Source: Rhodanobacter sp. DHG33 (GTDB lineage: Bacteria; Pseudomonadota; Gammaproteobacteria; Xanthomonadales; Rhodanobacteraceae). Taken from it: a stretch of 64,000 bases of DNA. The DNA lies in the NCBI RefSeq assembly GCF_014843005.1, contig NZ_JACYXM010000009.1:1-64000 (forward strand), given 5' to 3'. A program made the translations under genes and the position numbers. The notes below the pieces were generated by a model, which saw only the letters and a program-made list of their open reading frames with translations, was not told the DNA's origin and made no database searches. Below are positions 1-8,500 of this stretch, piece by piece. How positions within the stretch are numbered: the first letter of the stretch is position 1; each line of letters opens with the position of its first letter.

Positions 1-2928
1 CCCAGCGGCACGCAGAGCACCACCTACACCTACGACTCGATGGGCCGTGTGCATACCGCGGTCTCCGGTGTCGCCACCCAGGGCTTCGCCTACAACAGCC
101 TGGGCTTGCTCACGGGCGAGAGCCTGCAGGTGAGCGGTTTTAGCTGGGCCATCGGCTACGGCTACGACGCCTACGGCCATCGGTCCACCGTCAGCTACCC
201 GGCCGGTACCGGCACCAGCGAAAGCGTGAGCTACGCGCCGGACCCCTGGGGGCGTGCCACGCAGGTCAGCAGTTATGCCACCGGCATCAGCTATTTCCCC
301 AACGGCCAGGTCGCCGGCTTCACCTACGGCAACGGCCGCCTGTACGCCTCCCAGCAGAACACCCGCCTGCTCACCAGCAACTTCAGCGACGGCACGAGCA
401 GTGCGGCGGACGTGCAGGAGGCGCTGGCCTACGACGCCGACGGCAACATCGCCACGGTGACCGACCCCAGCGGCCTGCGTACCAAGAGCTTCGGCTACGA
501 CGCCCTGAACCGCCTGACCAGCGCCACCGCCGCCAACCTCTATCCCGGCGGCCCGGAAAGCTACACCTACGACCCGATCAACAACCTGCGCACGCGCCTG
601 ACGCAGGGGCAAACGCTCACCTACAACTACGACACCACCAACAAGCTGACGAGCATCACGCAAGGGTCGACGTCGATCGCCAGCTTCACCTACAACCCAC
701 AGGGCGACACCACCGGCAACAACACCGCCACCCTGAGCTTCGACGCCAAGCATCAGCTGACCAATTACCCGGGCGTGGAAAGCTACAGCTACGACGCTGC
801 AGGACGCCGCGTGGTGAAGCAACCGGCCAGCGGCTCGCCGACGTACTACTTCTACAACCAGGCCGGGCAGCTGCTGTACCAGTACGCTCCGGGCACAGCC
901 ACCACCAGCAACTTCATCTACCTGGGGACCCGCCTGGTCGCCCAGCACGACCACGTGCAGCTGAGTCTGCCTGGAGCCATCAGCTTCACGGCCAACCCCA
1001 ATGCGGGTAGCTATACGGTGAGCTGGGGCAGTGTCCTCGGTGCGACCAGCTACGGTCTGGAAGAAAGTTACAACGGTGGAGCCTGGGTACGGCTCTACAG
1101 TTCCAGCGGAACGTCGTTTGCCTTGAGCGGCAAGGCGGGAGGGAGTTACCTCTACCACGTCAAGGCCTGTAACAGCAGCACCTGCAGCGGCTGGACCACT
1201 TCGGCCACGCTCGGCGTATGGCCGGCCATCCCGACGGTCACCGTGCCCACGGGCACGATCAACGGTCCCTACACCGTGAGCTGGAGTGCAGCGACCGGCG
1301 CCACCGGCTACACCGTGCAGGAAAGCCTCAACGGGGGCGCCTGGACCACGATTGCCACCAATACGACGGCCACATCGATCAGCCGTCCGGGCACCACCAC
1401 GGGCAGCTACACCTATCACGTGGAATCCAGCGACGCTTACGGTACGGCGGGATGGAGTGCGACCTCGACGGCGGTGAGCGTGAACACGGCCTACGGTGTA
1501 GTGCCCACTCCGGTGCCCACCTTGACCGTGCCGGCGAGCAGCAGCACAGGTAGCGCCACGGTGAGCTGGACCGCCGCTTCGCCCGTGACAGGTTACACCC
1601 TGCAGCAGAGCAGCAACGGCGGCAGCACCTGGACGACGGTGTACAGCGGCACGGCCACCAGTGCAGCCCTGACTGGGCTGGTCAACGGCAGCTACACCTA
1701 CCAGGTGCAGGCCTGCAACAACACCGGCGGGAACTCCGTGTGCACGGCCTGGGCGACGGGCGGCACGCTGGTGGTCACCCTGCCGCCCGCCAGTGCGCCC
1801 ACGCTTACCGTCCCGGCGAGCAGCACCACCGGCAGTTACACCGTGAGTTGGGGCAGTGTCGCCACGGCCACCAGCTACACGCTGCAGATGAGCAGCAACG
1901 GCGGCAGCAGCTGGAGCACGGCCACCAGCGGAAGCGCCACGAGCTGGGGTGCCAGTGGCCAGGGCAACGGCAGCTACGTGTACCGCGTGGAGGCCTGCAA
2001 TGTGGGCGGGTGCGGCGCCTGGAGCAGCACCGGCACGACGACCGTGCTGTTGCCGCCGGCCAGTGCCCCGAGCCTGAGCGTACCGGCGAGCAGTGCCACC
2101 GGCAGCTACACCGTCAGCTGGGGCACCGTGAGCACAGCAACCAGCTACACGCTGCAGCTCAGTATCGATAGCGGTGGCTGGAGCACGGTGCAGTCGACCA
2201 GCGCGACGAGCTGGGGCGCCAGCGGCCAGGCCACCGGCACCTACGGCTACCGTGTGCAGGCGTGCAATGCGAGCGGCTGCGGGCCGTGGAGCGGCACCGG
2301 CACCATCAATGTCCTGTTGCCACCGGGCAGCGCGCCGAGCCTGAGCGTGCCGGCAAGCAGCAGCAACGGCAGTTACACCGTGAGCTGGGGCTCGGTGGCG
2401 ACGGCCTCGAGCTACAACCTGCAGGAGAACGCCAACGGCGGTGGCTGGAGCACGAAACAATCCAGCAGTGCGACGAGCTGGAGCACCAGCGGTCGCGGCA
2501 CGGGCAGCTATGCGTACCAGGTGCAGGCGTGCAACACGAGCGGGTGTGGGCCGTGGAGTGGCTCTGCTTCCATCAGCGTGACGTTGGTACCAGCGGCACC
2601 GACCGGCGTCTCGTCGGCGCCGAACTATGTGCCTTACCCAAGTGGAGCATGGGTATCGAGCTGGCCTGCGGTGAGTGGAGCCACCAGTTACAACGCCCAA
2701 CGCACCAACACTGGAACGAATGCCGTGGTGGCGATCTACAGTGGCACGGGAACCAGCGTCACCCAGGCGAACGTCGTGCCCGGCACGTATGTCGTCGGAG
2801 TGCAGGCGTGCAATGCGTCAGGATGCTCGGGTTGGACGAACTCGGGGGCCGTGACGGTGTATTGCAACGAATCGGCGGTGGCGGCCAAGTCCAATGGCGT
2901 CCAACCCCTGATCCTCAAGTGCAACTGA
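1..2928 (+). CDS. YD-repeat (Rhs-like) surface protein with seven fibronectin-III-like repeats, 5' truncated by window
   Basis: The reading frame is open from base 1, so the true start lies outside the window and at least 975 residues are visible. The first 310 or so residues carry YD/Rhs repeats (YTYDSMGRV, GYDALNRL, YTYDPINNL, YSYDAAGRR), which in Rhs proteins form a beta-shell. From about base 960 there are seven Ser/Thr/Gly-rich repeats of roughly 90 residues with a SYTVSWG strand and a YxVxACN...W strand, typical of fibronectin-III-like modules. The protein stops after the last repeat and has no Rhs core or toxin tip; the core is found in the next gene. Repeats 3 to 6 are closely related in DNA sequence to bases 5098-5764. 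Likely a secreted or surface-exposed protein of a polymorphic toxin locus; the exact role is inferred. Confidence 0.85.
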   Translation, partial: PSGTQSTTYTYDSMGRVHTAVSGVATQGFAYNSLGLLTGESLQVSGFSWAIGYGYDAYGHRSTVSYPAGTGTSESVSYAPDPWGRATQVSSYATGISYFPNGQVAGFTYGNGRLYASQQNTRLLTSNFSDGTSSAADVQEALAYDADGNIATVTDPSGLRTKSFGYDALNRLTSATAANLYPGGPESYTYDPINNLRTRLTQGQTLTYNYDTTNKLTSITQGSTSIASFTYNPQGDTTGNNTATLSFDAKHQLTNYPGVESYSYDAAGRRVVKQPASGSPTYYFYNQAGQLLYQYAPGTATTSNFIYLGTRLVAQHDHVQLSLPGAISFTANPNAGSYTVSWGSVLGATSYGLEESYNGGAWVRLYSSSGTSFALSGKAGGSYLYHVKACNSSTCSGWTTSATLGVWPAIPTVTVPTGTINGPYTVSWSAATGATGYTVQESLNGGAWTTIATNTTATSISRPGTTTGSYTYHVESSDAYGTAGWSATSTAVSVNTAYGVVPTPVPTLTVPASSSTGSATVSWTAASPVTGYTLQQSSNGGSTWTTVYSGTATSAALTGLVNGSYTYQVQACNNTGGNSVCTAWATGGTLVVTLPPASAPTLTVPASSTTGSYTVSWGSVATATSYTLQMSSNGGSSWSTATSGSATSWGASGQGNGSYVYRVEACNVGGCGAWSSTGTTTVLLPPASAPSLSVPASSATGSYTVSWGTVSTATSYTLQLSIDSGGWSTVQSTSATSWGASGQATGTYGYRVQACNASGCGPWSGTGTINVLLPPGSAPSLSVPASSSNGSYTVSWGSVATASSYNLQENANGGGWSTKQSSSATSWSTSGRGTGSYAYQVQACNTSGCGPWSGSASISVTLVPAAPTGVSSAPNYVPYPSGAWVSSWPAVSGATSYNAQRTNTGTNAVVAIYSGTGTSVTQANVVPGTYVVGVQACNASGCSGWTNSGAVTVYCNESAVAAKSNGVQPLILKCN
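961..2866 (+). repeat. Seven tandem fn3-like coding repeats
   Basis: Seven in-frame units of about 265-290 bases lie inside the YD-repeat gene. Units 3 to 6 share near-identical blocks (VPASS..GSYTVSWG, ATSWGASGQ, NASGCGPWSG), a sign of recent internal duplication. The same blocks recur at 5098-5764, so they can serve as recombination substrate. Confidence 0.8.
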
Positions 2929-2959
2929 TACGACCATGACGATCAGGAAGGAACACACC

Positions 2960-3943
2960 ATGAAGATTCGTCGACTCGTTATCCGCACTGTGTGCCTGTT
3001 CGGTTTGTGGCTAGGTGTGGGGCTGCAAGCTCAGGCCCAAACCGACACGGTGACGTATGTCTATACCGATCCACAGGGTACACCGTTGGTGAAGGCGGAT
3101 GCCTCGGGCAACGTCATTGCCAAGTATGACTACACGCCCTACGGCAACTCGATCGCCTCGTTGGGGGCAGCGCCGAATGGGCCGGGCTATACCGGACACG
3201 TGAACGACCCGGAGACCGGGCTGATATACATGCAGGCACGGTACTATCAGCCGACCGGGAGGTTCTTGAGTCCGGACCCGGTGAGGCCGGCAGCAGGAAA
3301 TATTTATAGCTTCAATCGGTATGCTTATGTAAACAACAATCCAATTCGAAATGTAGACCCTTCGGGACGCTACGTATGTACTGGGAAAACAGATCAATGC
3401 GAAAGAGTAGCCACTGCTCTCCAAGAAATTTCGCAAGCTGCTTCAAGCTTACCTGCAGGTTCTAGCGGGCAAAAAGACCTTCAACAAATTATTAGTTTCT
3501 ATGGCGCCGAGGGAGTGAAGAATGGTGTATCGGTGGCATTTTCCTCAATTAAGGGAACCGCGCTTGCAAATACGTTGACTCAGAAATCTGGATTTTTTAC
3601 TAGAGCGAAAGCGAAAATCACTCTCGATCTAAATAAAATTGATAGCATCCCAGATCGTAATGATGGGTCGAGTAAAGCTATTGAATTTGCCGCCTCAATC
3701 GCGCATGAGGGGCGCCACGGGATCAATGGAATGAGTAGCAGCGTGCCCGAAACAATTAAAAGACCCCAAGAACTTGAGGACGAGCGCCAAGCTTATACAT
3801 CGCAAGGATATGTCAATGAAGGGTTAGGTGTACGTTCCGCATATGGAATATGGAACATCGGTGATGCACAATTAAACGGCGATGCAATTGAGCGGGCCGC
3901 ACAGTCCAGTACAGACATTTGGTGCGATGGGAAATGCCAATGA
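2960..3943 (+). CDS. Secreted Rhs-core protein with C-terminal HExxH putative metallopeptidase toxin domain
   Basis: The protein has 327 residues. The ATG at 2960 is preferred because it follows an AGGAAG-type ribosome site and begins a clear signal peptide (MKIRRLVIRTVCLFGLWLGV, then an AQA cleavage region). Residues 30-137 are an Rhs core (YDYTPYGN, YTGHVNDPETGLIYMQARYY, GRFLSPDPV, NPIRNVDPSGR). After that boundary both composition and base content change, and the tip contains HEGRH at 249-253 followed by ELEDERQAY at 271-279. This pattern fits a zinc metallopeptidase with a downstream glutamate ligand. The core alone with its own signal peptide is unusual, since the shell repeats lie in the preceding gene. 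The next gene overlaps by ATGA, consistent with a toxin-immunity pair. Toxin activity is inferred. Confidence 0.75.
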   Translation: MKIRRLVIRTVCLFGLWLGVGLQAQAQTDTVTYVYTDPQGTPLVKADASGNVIAKYDYTPYGNSIASLGAAPNGPGYTGHVNDPETGLIYMQARYYQPTGRFLSPDPVRPAAGNIYSFNRYAYVNNNPIRNVDPSGRYVCTGKTDQCERVATALQEISQAASSLPAGSSGQKDLQQIISFYGAEGVKNGVSVAFSSIKGTALANTLTQKSGFFTRAKAKITLDLNKIDSIPDRNDGSSKAIEFAASIAHEGRHGINGMSSSVPETIKRPQELEDERQAYTSQGYVNEGLGVRSAYGIWNIGDAQLNGDAIERAAQSSTDIWCDGKCQ

Positions 3944-4347
3944 AATATCTAATTCTATTGATTTCATTCTTGCTCTCTGCGTGCGCACCCGCTCGCCATG
4001 TCAACTTGACTCACGATGTGACTCTATGCGAGGTCAAGTCGAACCAGAACAATTATGATGGAAAATCTATTTCTTTTCGAGCACAAATTAACAGTGATGG
4101 CTTGGAAAATACTTCACTTAGGGATCCGGGCTGTCGAGACTTTTCATTGTCCATCGATCAGGGAGATGGTGATGCAAATTGGTCGGAAGTCAATAAAATT
4201 GTTTATGGAGTTGGTGATGTCGGCACCGCAGATAAAATCATTAGCGCTGATATTTCAGGCATTTTCCACAAACTGCCTCACAATGGAAAAATTTCCGTCT
4301 CTTCCATAACCAACGTTAAATATTCAATGATAAATGTCAAGCACTAA
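3940..4347 (+). CDS. Small lipoprotein, probable immunity partner of the preceding Rhs tip
   Basis: The protein has 135 residues and begins at an ATG that overlaps the upstream stop as ATGA, so translation is probably coupled. The N-terminus is a lipoprotein signal (MKYLILLISFLLSAC) with a lipobox LSAC, placing the mature protein on the periplasmic side of a membrane. The rest has two further cysteines and no family I recognise. Position, coupling and low GC are those of a cognate immunity protein; a periplasmic location would suit a toxin acting in the periplasm. A TTG start at 3919 in the same frame is possible but would lengthen the signal peptide needlessly. Function is inferred from context only. 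Confidence 0.65.
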   Translation: MKYLILLISFLLSACAPARHVNLTHDVTLCEVKSNQNNYDGKSISFRAQINSDGLENTSLRDPGCRDFSLSIDQGDGDANWSEVNKIVYGVGDVGTADKIISADISGIFHKLPHNGKISVSSITNVKYSMINVKH

Positions 4348-4916
4348 TGAAAATTCAGACGAAATAAAAGTGGACGCTCCTGGCGTCGCTGATGATCACT
4401 GCAGGCCTGTTGATCGCCCTAGATGGCTTCTCGATCAGTGAATATGAACTAGGGAAAGATCATGGGTAGAGGGCTTTATTACTTGGGTGCCTAGCGATGA
4501 AGTGAATCAGTGATAAATGTCGCCGTGTTGTTAATGTTCTGGAGACGCACTGATGAATAATTCATTGCTGGGGTGTGCTGTTAAGATACGCGCTAACGAT
4601 TTTTTCTCAAGACATATCCGCGCGTGTCTTGCTTGCCGATGAAGCGGATAGGAAAATTTTATTGGAATTGGATCATGCATTAAGTGTGGTGGGCGTGCTT
4701 TACAAATACGCTATTGCGGCACCAAGGTTGGCGAAAAATAACTTGATGGATTTGTTGAATGTAGGCGTATTGGGAAGCGCGGTTACTTGGGTACCAGATG
4801 CAGAATTTGATGCAAGCAAACCGTTAGATGTTTCATGGTGGCGAGGAGGAGGGGCGGCTGTTACGGACGTTTGTCTTGATTAGCAGGGTGTTGACCATTC
4901 CACGTTTTGTTCAACC
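4348..4916. other. Low-GC debris between toxin modules
   Basis: No intact recognisable gene. A 4371-4471 reading (LLASLMITAGLLIALDGFS) looks like a membrane-segment fragment. A 102-residue open frame at 4575-4883 starting with GTG (LLADEADRKILLELDHALSV, later VTWVPDAEFDASKPLDVSWW) reads like real protein but has no recognisable family; a short ATG frame at 4553 runs into its 5' end in another phase, so it may be frameshifted. This pattern is expected of displaced Rhs-tip or immunity remnants. Confidence 0.4.
4575..4883 (+). CDS. Hypothetical protein fragment, possible orphan immunity protein
   Basis: An open frame of 102 codons from a GTG. The protein is compositionally plausible: a helical acidic first half and a Trp-rich end (VTWVPDAEF, DVSWWRGGG). 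I do not recognise a family. It lacks a clear ribosome site and sits in low-GC sequence between two toxin modules, so an orphan or truncated immunity gene is the best guess. It could also be a chance open frame. Confidence 0.3.
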   Translation: MLLRYALTIFSQDISARVLLADEADRKILLELDHALSVVGVLYKYAIAAPRLAKNNLMDLLNVGVLGSAVTWVPDAEFDASKPLDVSWWRGGGAAVTDVCLD

Positions 4917-5764
4917 GTGACCGGCTATTCAATGCCGAGATTGCCCAGCGCTTCTTCGTCAGAACGATCTTGCTGGCTCGGCTCAACGAGCTGCTCAGAG
5001 GCAAGAGCCAAGGGCTGGAAGACCTGCGCCGCGACCTTAGCGCCCGCTTTGCTCGCGGTGCGGCGCGCGGCGCGCGGTGCGCCCGAGCCGGTGCCCAACG
5101 CTGCATCGCCCGTGACGGGTTACACCCTGCAGCAGAGCAGCAACGGCGGCAGCACCTGGACGACGGCGTACAGCGGCACGGCCACCAGCGCGGCCCTGAC
5201 CGGGCTGGCCAACGGCAGCTACACCTACCAGGTGCAGGCCTGCAACAACACCGGCGGGAACTCCGTGTGCACGGCCTGGGCCACCGGTGGCACGCTGGTG
5301 GTGACCCATCCGCCGGCCAGTGCACCCACGCTTACCGTGCCGGCGAGCAGCACCACCGGCAGTTACACCGTGAGTTGGGGCAGCGTGGCCACGGCCACCA
5401 GCTACACCCTGCAGATGAGCAGCAACGGCGGCAGCACCTGGAGCACGGCCTATAGCGGCAGTGCCACGAGCTGGGGCGCCAGCGGCCAGGCCACCGGCAC
5501 CTACGGCTACCGCGTGCAGGCGTGCAACGCGAGCGGTTGCGGGCCGTGGAGTGGTACCGGCAGCACCAACGTCCTGTTGCCGCCGGGCAGCGCGCCGAGC
5601 CTGAGCGTGCCGGCAAGCAGCAGCAACGGCAGTTACACCGTGAGCTGGGGCTCGGTGGCGACGGCCTCGAGCTACAACCTGCAGGAGAACGCCAACGGTG
5701 CTGGCTGGACCACGAAGCAATCCAGCAGTGCGACGAGCTGGAGCACCAGCGGTCGCGGGACGGG
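4917..5764 (+). pseudogene. Displaced fragment of the fn3-repeat gene
   Basis: From about 5098 to 5764 the sequence matches repeats 3 to 6 of the first gene closely (SPVTGYTLQQSSNGGSTWTT, CNNTGGNSVCTAWATGG, ATSWGASGQATGTYGYR), but one repeat equivalent is missing because units 4 and 5 are fused into a hybrid. The 180 bases before it are unrelated: a different frame there reads FNAEIAQRFFVRTILLARLN, which I cannot assign. The fn3 frame runs out of phase at 5764 and stops at 5786, so no complete protein is made. This is a recombination product of the upstream gene rather than an independent gene. Confidence 0.7.
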
Positions 5765-6363
5765 TACGCGAGCAATAACCCGATAGCCAACATCGATCCT
5801 GATGGGATGGATGATTGTGGCAGTTCAACAGAGGGGCTGAGGCAAGTTGAGAAGCCTTGTCCTCCAAATGCGCCGAATACGTCACCTCAACAACCAACGC
5901 CACCTAAAACCTCTACGCCTTTGCCAGCTGTTGTGGTAACTGCGACGTTGTCAAGAAGTTATCCTGGCGCAATAAATATTCCTGGGCCGTCTCTTTTCCT
6001 ACTGAGAGCTGTGACGGGCGTGGGTCTATTTTTAACGGATGCCAACGGATTTCATGATGCGATCTATGGAAAGCAAGGGTGTTATGGGACTTTAACTTGT
6101 GATGGCCGTCCAATTTCTCCGTTAGTGCATGCGGCGACGCCCATTAAAGGGTCAAAACCCAAAGGAGCGCCTCCTGGCACATTGCCAATTGATAAATATC
6201 CCGGCCTAAGCAAGGAAGATGTTCACATCATCAAGGGGGTGTTGGAGCGGGCCCTAAAGATTGGACGGGCATTGCACCAAATGGTGACGTGATCACGGGG
6301 GATAGCGAGGGTAATGCAGTGAATAACGGATCCAAAGGTGACTATTTGCCAGGTGGAAACTGA
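5765..6363 (+). pseudogene. Orphan Rhs C-terminal toxin tip, frameshifted
   Basis: Starting at 5765, two phases away from the fn3 frame, the sequence reads YASNNPIANIDPDGM, the end of an Rhs core, then a proline-rich linker, a hydrophobic stretch (LFLLRAVTGVGLFL) and a tip (PPGTLPIDKYPGLSKEDVHI). The frame stops at 6292. Moving to the -1 phase at the G-run 6235-6239 restores GVGAGPKDWTGIAPNGD and continues to GDYLPGGN with a TGA at 6361-6363 that overlaps the ATG of the immunity gene. That overlap shows the -1 frame is the ancestral one. The DWTGI-PNGD tail is, from memory, common at the ends of polymorphic toxins. Either the tip is inactivated by a one-base loss in a homopolymer, or it is expressed by slippage, or the base is a sequencing error. 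Confidence 0.7.
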
Positions 6364-6791
6364 TGAATACATTTAAATTCAGAACATCCTTACGATTTTT
6401 TGGTAAATCGTTCGATCCTCATGAGCTGAGTACTCAGTTGGGCATTAAGGCGACGTACGAGCATAAAATGGGAGAAAGGCGGACTACGCCAAAAGGGGCG
6501 ATTCTAAACAGCGTTTACGATGAGAGTTACTGCTTATTTGACATCGCAAGTCACCCTAAAGATGGCTTGCATGAAGTGCTTGACCGTACAACAAACTCAC
6601 TTTTTTGTCATAAAGATCTATTTAATAGCATTCGCAGATGCGGTGATCGCATTGAGATCTTTGTAGGCTGGTTTTCTTCGGGAAACTCCGGGGAGGTTTT
6701 ACCTTATGATTTAATGGCAAAACTCGGAGAGTTGGGAATTGACTTGGCGCTTGATGTTTACGGATCAAATTCAGAAATTGAAGAAAACTAG
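6363..6791 (+). CDS. DUF4279-family immunity protein
   Basis: The protein has 142 residues, with an ATG sharing one base with the stop of the restored toxin frame. It shows the DUF4279 pattern: an N-terminal LRFFGKSFDPHELSTQLGIK strand-helix, a charged-turn region (KMGERRTTPKG), a helix (LHEVLDRTTNSLF), then IEIFVGWFSSGNSGE and a final ELGIDLALDVYG strand. DUF4279 proteins are common immunity partners in Rhs and other polymorphic toxin loci and act in the cytoplasm. Low GC content matches the toxin tip, so the pair probably arrived together. It may now be kept as a stand-alone immunity gene against siblings carrying the intact toxin. Confidence 0.8.
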   Translation: MNTFKFRTSLRFFGKSFDPHELSTQLGIKATYEHKMGERRTTPKGAILNSVYDESYCLFDIASHPKDGLHEVLDRTTNSLFCHKDLFNSIRRCGDRIEIFVGWFSSGNSGEVLPYDLMAKLGELGIDLALDVYGSNSEIEEN

Positions 6792-6969
6792 CCGAACTCT
6801 AGGGTGCATGAATGCCACATCTGGATTGGTGCTCTCGGCGAACCGAGGAGCATCTACGCATGCTCTAGAGCGGTAGCCCTACCGATATTTCCGTACCCGA
6901 GGTGGCTTCGTTGCGTAAAGGAGCAAGGTGGTCGAACCGCCTGTCCCGCCTTGAATCCTGGCAATGGCG

Positions 6970-7300
6970 CTGACCCCAGGCGCACGCTGGCGTCGAAGTG
7001 GTAGGCGACTGTGTCGCAGAAACCGTAGTTGACGTCGAACTCGATCTGACCGTCCGGGCATTCACGGAGCAGAGGCGTGAGCTTCGGCAGCAATATCGTC
7101 CGCAGCACGAGGTCGCCGCAGGTGATGCGCACGATAACCGGCAGGCTTGTCCCGGAGCTCGGCCTCAATGCCGTCGAGGCGGCGGACGATACCTTTCAGC
7201 AGTCGGTCGCCTGCTTCGGTCGAGCGAATCGGCTTGACCTCTTCTGTGGATCTGGTCAGTCCGGAAGGTACGACCCGCCTAGGCCATATGCTCACCCCAA
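6970..7300 (-). pseudogene. LysR-family regulator remnant
   Basis: The minus strand encodes a LysR linker (RSTEAGDRLLKGIVRRLDGI, then EAELRDKPAG) followed, after a one-base insertion near 7140, by VRITCGDLVLRTILLPKLTP, QIEFDVNYGF and FDASVRLG. These are consecutive segments of a LysR effector domain. Most of the HTH and everything after VRLG are missing, so the gene is dead. The flanks 6792-6969 and 7301-7487 hold no gene I can support. Confidence 0.7.
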
Positions 7301-7487
7301 TACCAAACCTGACAAAGCGGCCGTGGTCTACCCATGAGTGTTTGGCTACGCCAGATCGATTAGGGACTGTTATCGGGGGTAAGGGGAGTCGCCCCCATTA
7401 GCGGACGCTTCCATACTGTGCTTTGGCGCACTGACGCTCCAGTCAGTTGCATCAGCCCTGGCGGGTCGACAGCGTCGCCGGATCACC

Positions 7488-7550
7488 TTGACATGTCCGG
7501 TGCGTCGCATTACTATACGTATATAAACACGTCTCATCTGGAGGCGATGC
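7488..7550 (+). promoter_or_regulatory. Promoter and palindrome of the WYL regulator/ubiquitin-like operon
   Basis: A perfect TTGACA at 7488-7493 is followed after 17 bases by TACTAT at 7511-7516 (four of six matches to TATAAT). A perfect 10-bp palindrome TATACGTATA at 7514-7523 overlaps the -10 and is a plausible operator. A strong GGAGG at 7540-7544 precedes the ATG at 7551. WYL regulators of the CapW type are known to repress their own defence operons, so autoregulation is likely but inferred. Confidence 0.65.
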
Positions 7551-8450
7551 ATGTCAAATCCGTCGTTCCTTGAGCGTGCGCCGCGAAAGGACTTAAAGAT
7601 TGGCCGCTGGGGTCAAGAGCGTCGTTTGGAATTCATTGACTACCGCCTTTATTGGGATGGTCGCATCAATCGTTCCGAGTTGGTGGAGTTCTTTGGAATA
7701 TCCATCCAGCAAGCCTCCTTAGATATTGCTCGCTATACCGAATTGGCCCTTGGCAATCTTGAGTACGACCGTAGCGAAAAGGTCTATCGCGCAGCCACGG
7801 CTTTTACGCCCATTCTCACATCATCGAATGCGCAGTCGTTTCTCGATCCGTTACTTGGCGTCACCATAGGTACGTTGCCTCTGTCGAGCTCTTTTCTAGG
7901 ATGGCTACCCCCGACGGATGTCGTGGCCTTTCCCGTTCGCTCCATCCAAGCAAGTACTCTGACCGGTATCAACCAAGCCATTCGCTACCGACAAGACATT
8001 GAGCTGGAGTATCAGTCGATGCGGCAGCCCGCTTCGACGCGTCGTTGGATTGCACCGCATGCCATTGCTTTCGATGGCATGCGCTGGCACGCACGGGCAT
8101 GGTGTTACAGCCGCGAAGAGTTCCGAGACTTCGTTTTTTCGCGCATCCAAACAATCTATCAGACACGCCCAACCCATCTAGCGGATCACACGGATGTGAA
8201 GTGGAATACTTACAACACGGTGATCCTGCGTCCCAAGAAGACCCTCTCACCGGCGCAGCAGCGTGCGGTAGAAATCGATTTTGGAATGACCAATGGCGAA
8301 CTGCACGTACCCATGCGTCAGGCGCTCGTCTTCTACTTCCTTCGGCAGCTTCACCTCACAAATGAACATGAGTTGCAAGATGGCCAGCCGATCGAGTTGG
8401 CTAACAAGGATGAACTGAGCTGGTTAATCGTTGAAGCTCACAAGCGGTAA
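7551..8450 (+). CDS. WYL-domain transcriptional regulator, CapW/BrxR-like
   Basis: The protein has 299 residues. Residues 23-80 look like a winged helix-turn-helix (RRLEFIDYRLYWDGRINRSE, then FFGISIQQASLDIARY). Residues 138-205 are a WYL domain (AIRYRQDIELEYQS, RWIAPHAIAFDGMRWHARAW, FRDFVFSRI) and 220-290 resemble the WCX extension. This size and order match CapW and BrxR, repressors placed first in CBASS, BREX and related defence islands, whose WYL domain is thought to sense a nucleic-acid ligand. It opens a co-directional operon, 50 bases ahead of the ubiquitin-like gene, behind its own promoter. It is therefore the likely switch of the system. Ligand and operator are unproven. Confidence 0.85.
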   Translation: MSNPSFLERAPRKDLKIGRWGQERRLEFIDYRLYWDGRINRSELVEFFGISIQQASLDIARYTELALGNLEYDRSEKVYRAATAFTPILTSSNAQSFLDPLLGVTIGTLPLSSSFLGWLPPTDVVAFPVRSIQASTLTGINQAIRYRQDIELEYQSMRQPASTRRWIAPHAIAFDGMRWHARAWCYSREEFRDFVFSRIQTIYQTRPTHLADHTDVKWNTYNTVILRPKKTLSPAQQRAVEIDFGMTNGELHVPMRQALVFYFLRQLHLTNEHELQDGQPIELANKDELSWLIVEAHKR

Positions 8451-8500
8451 TTGCGGTAGTCGTCTATTCATTCAATGTCCTTGAACTGGAGCGAACACAC

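Noticed and set aside
1740-2939. Long alternative open frames across the fn3 repeats on both strands
   Set aside because: They arise from the repetitive, GC-rich codon pattern and have low-complexity Gln/His/Arg-rich products with no recognisable domain.
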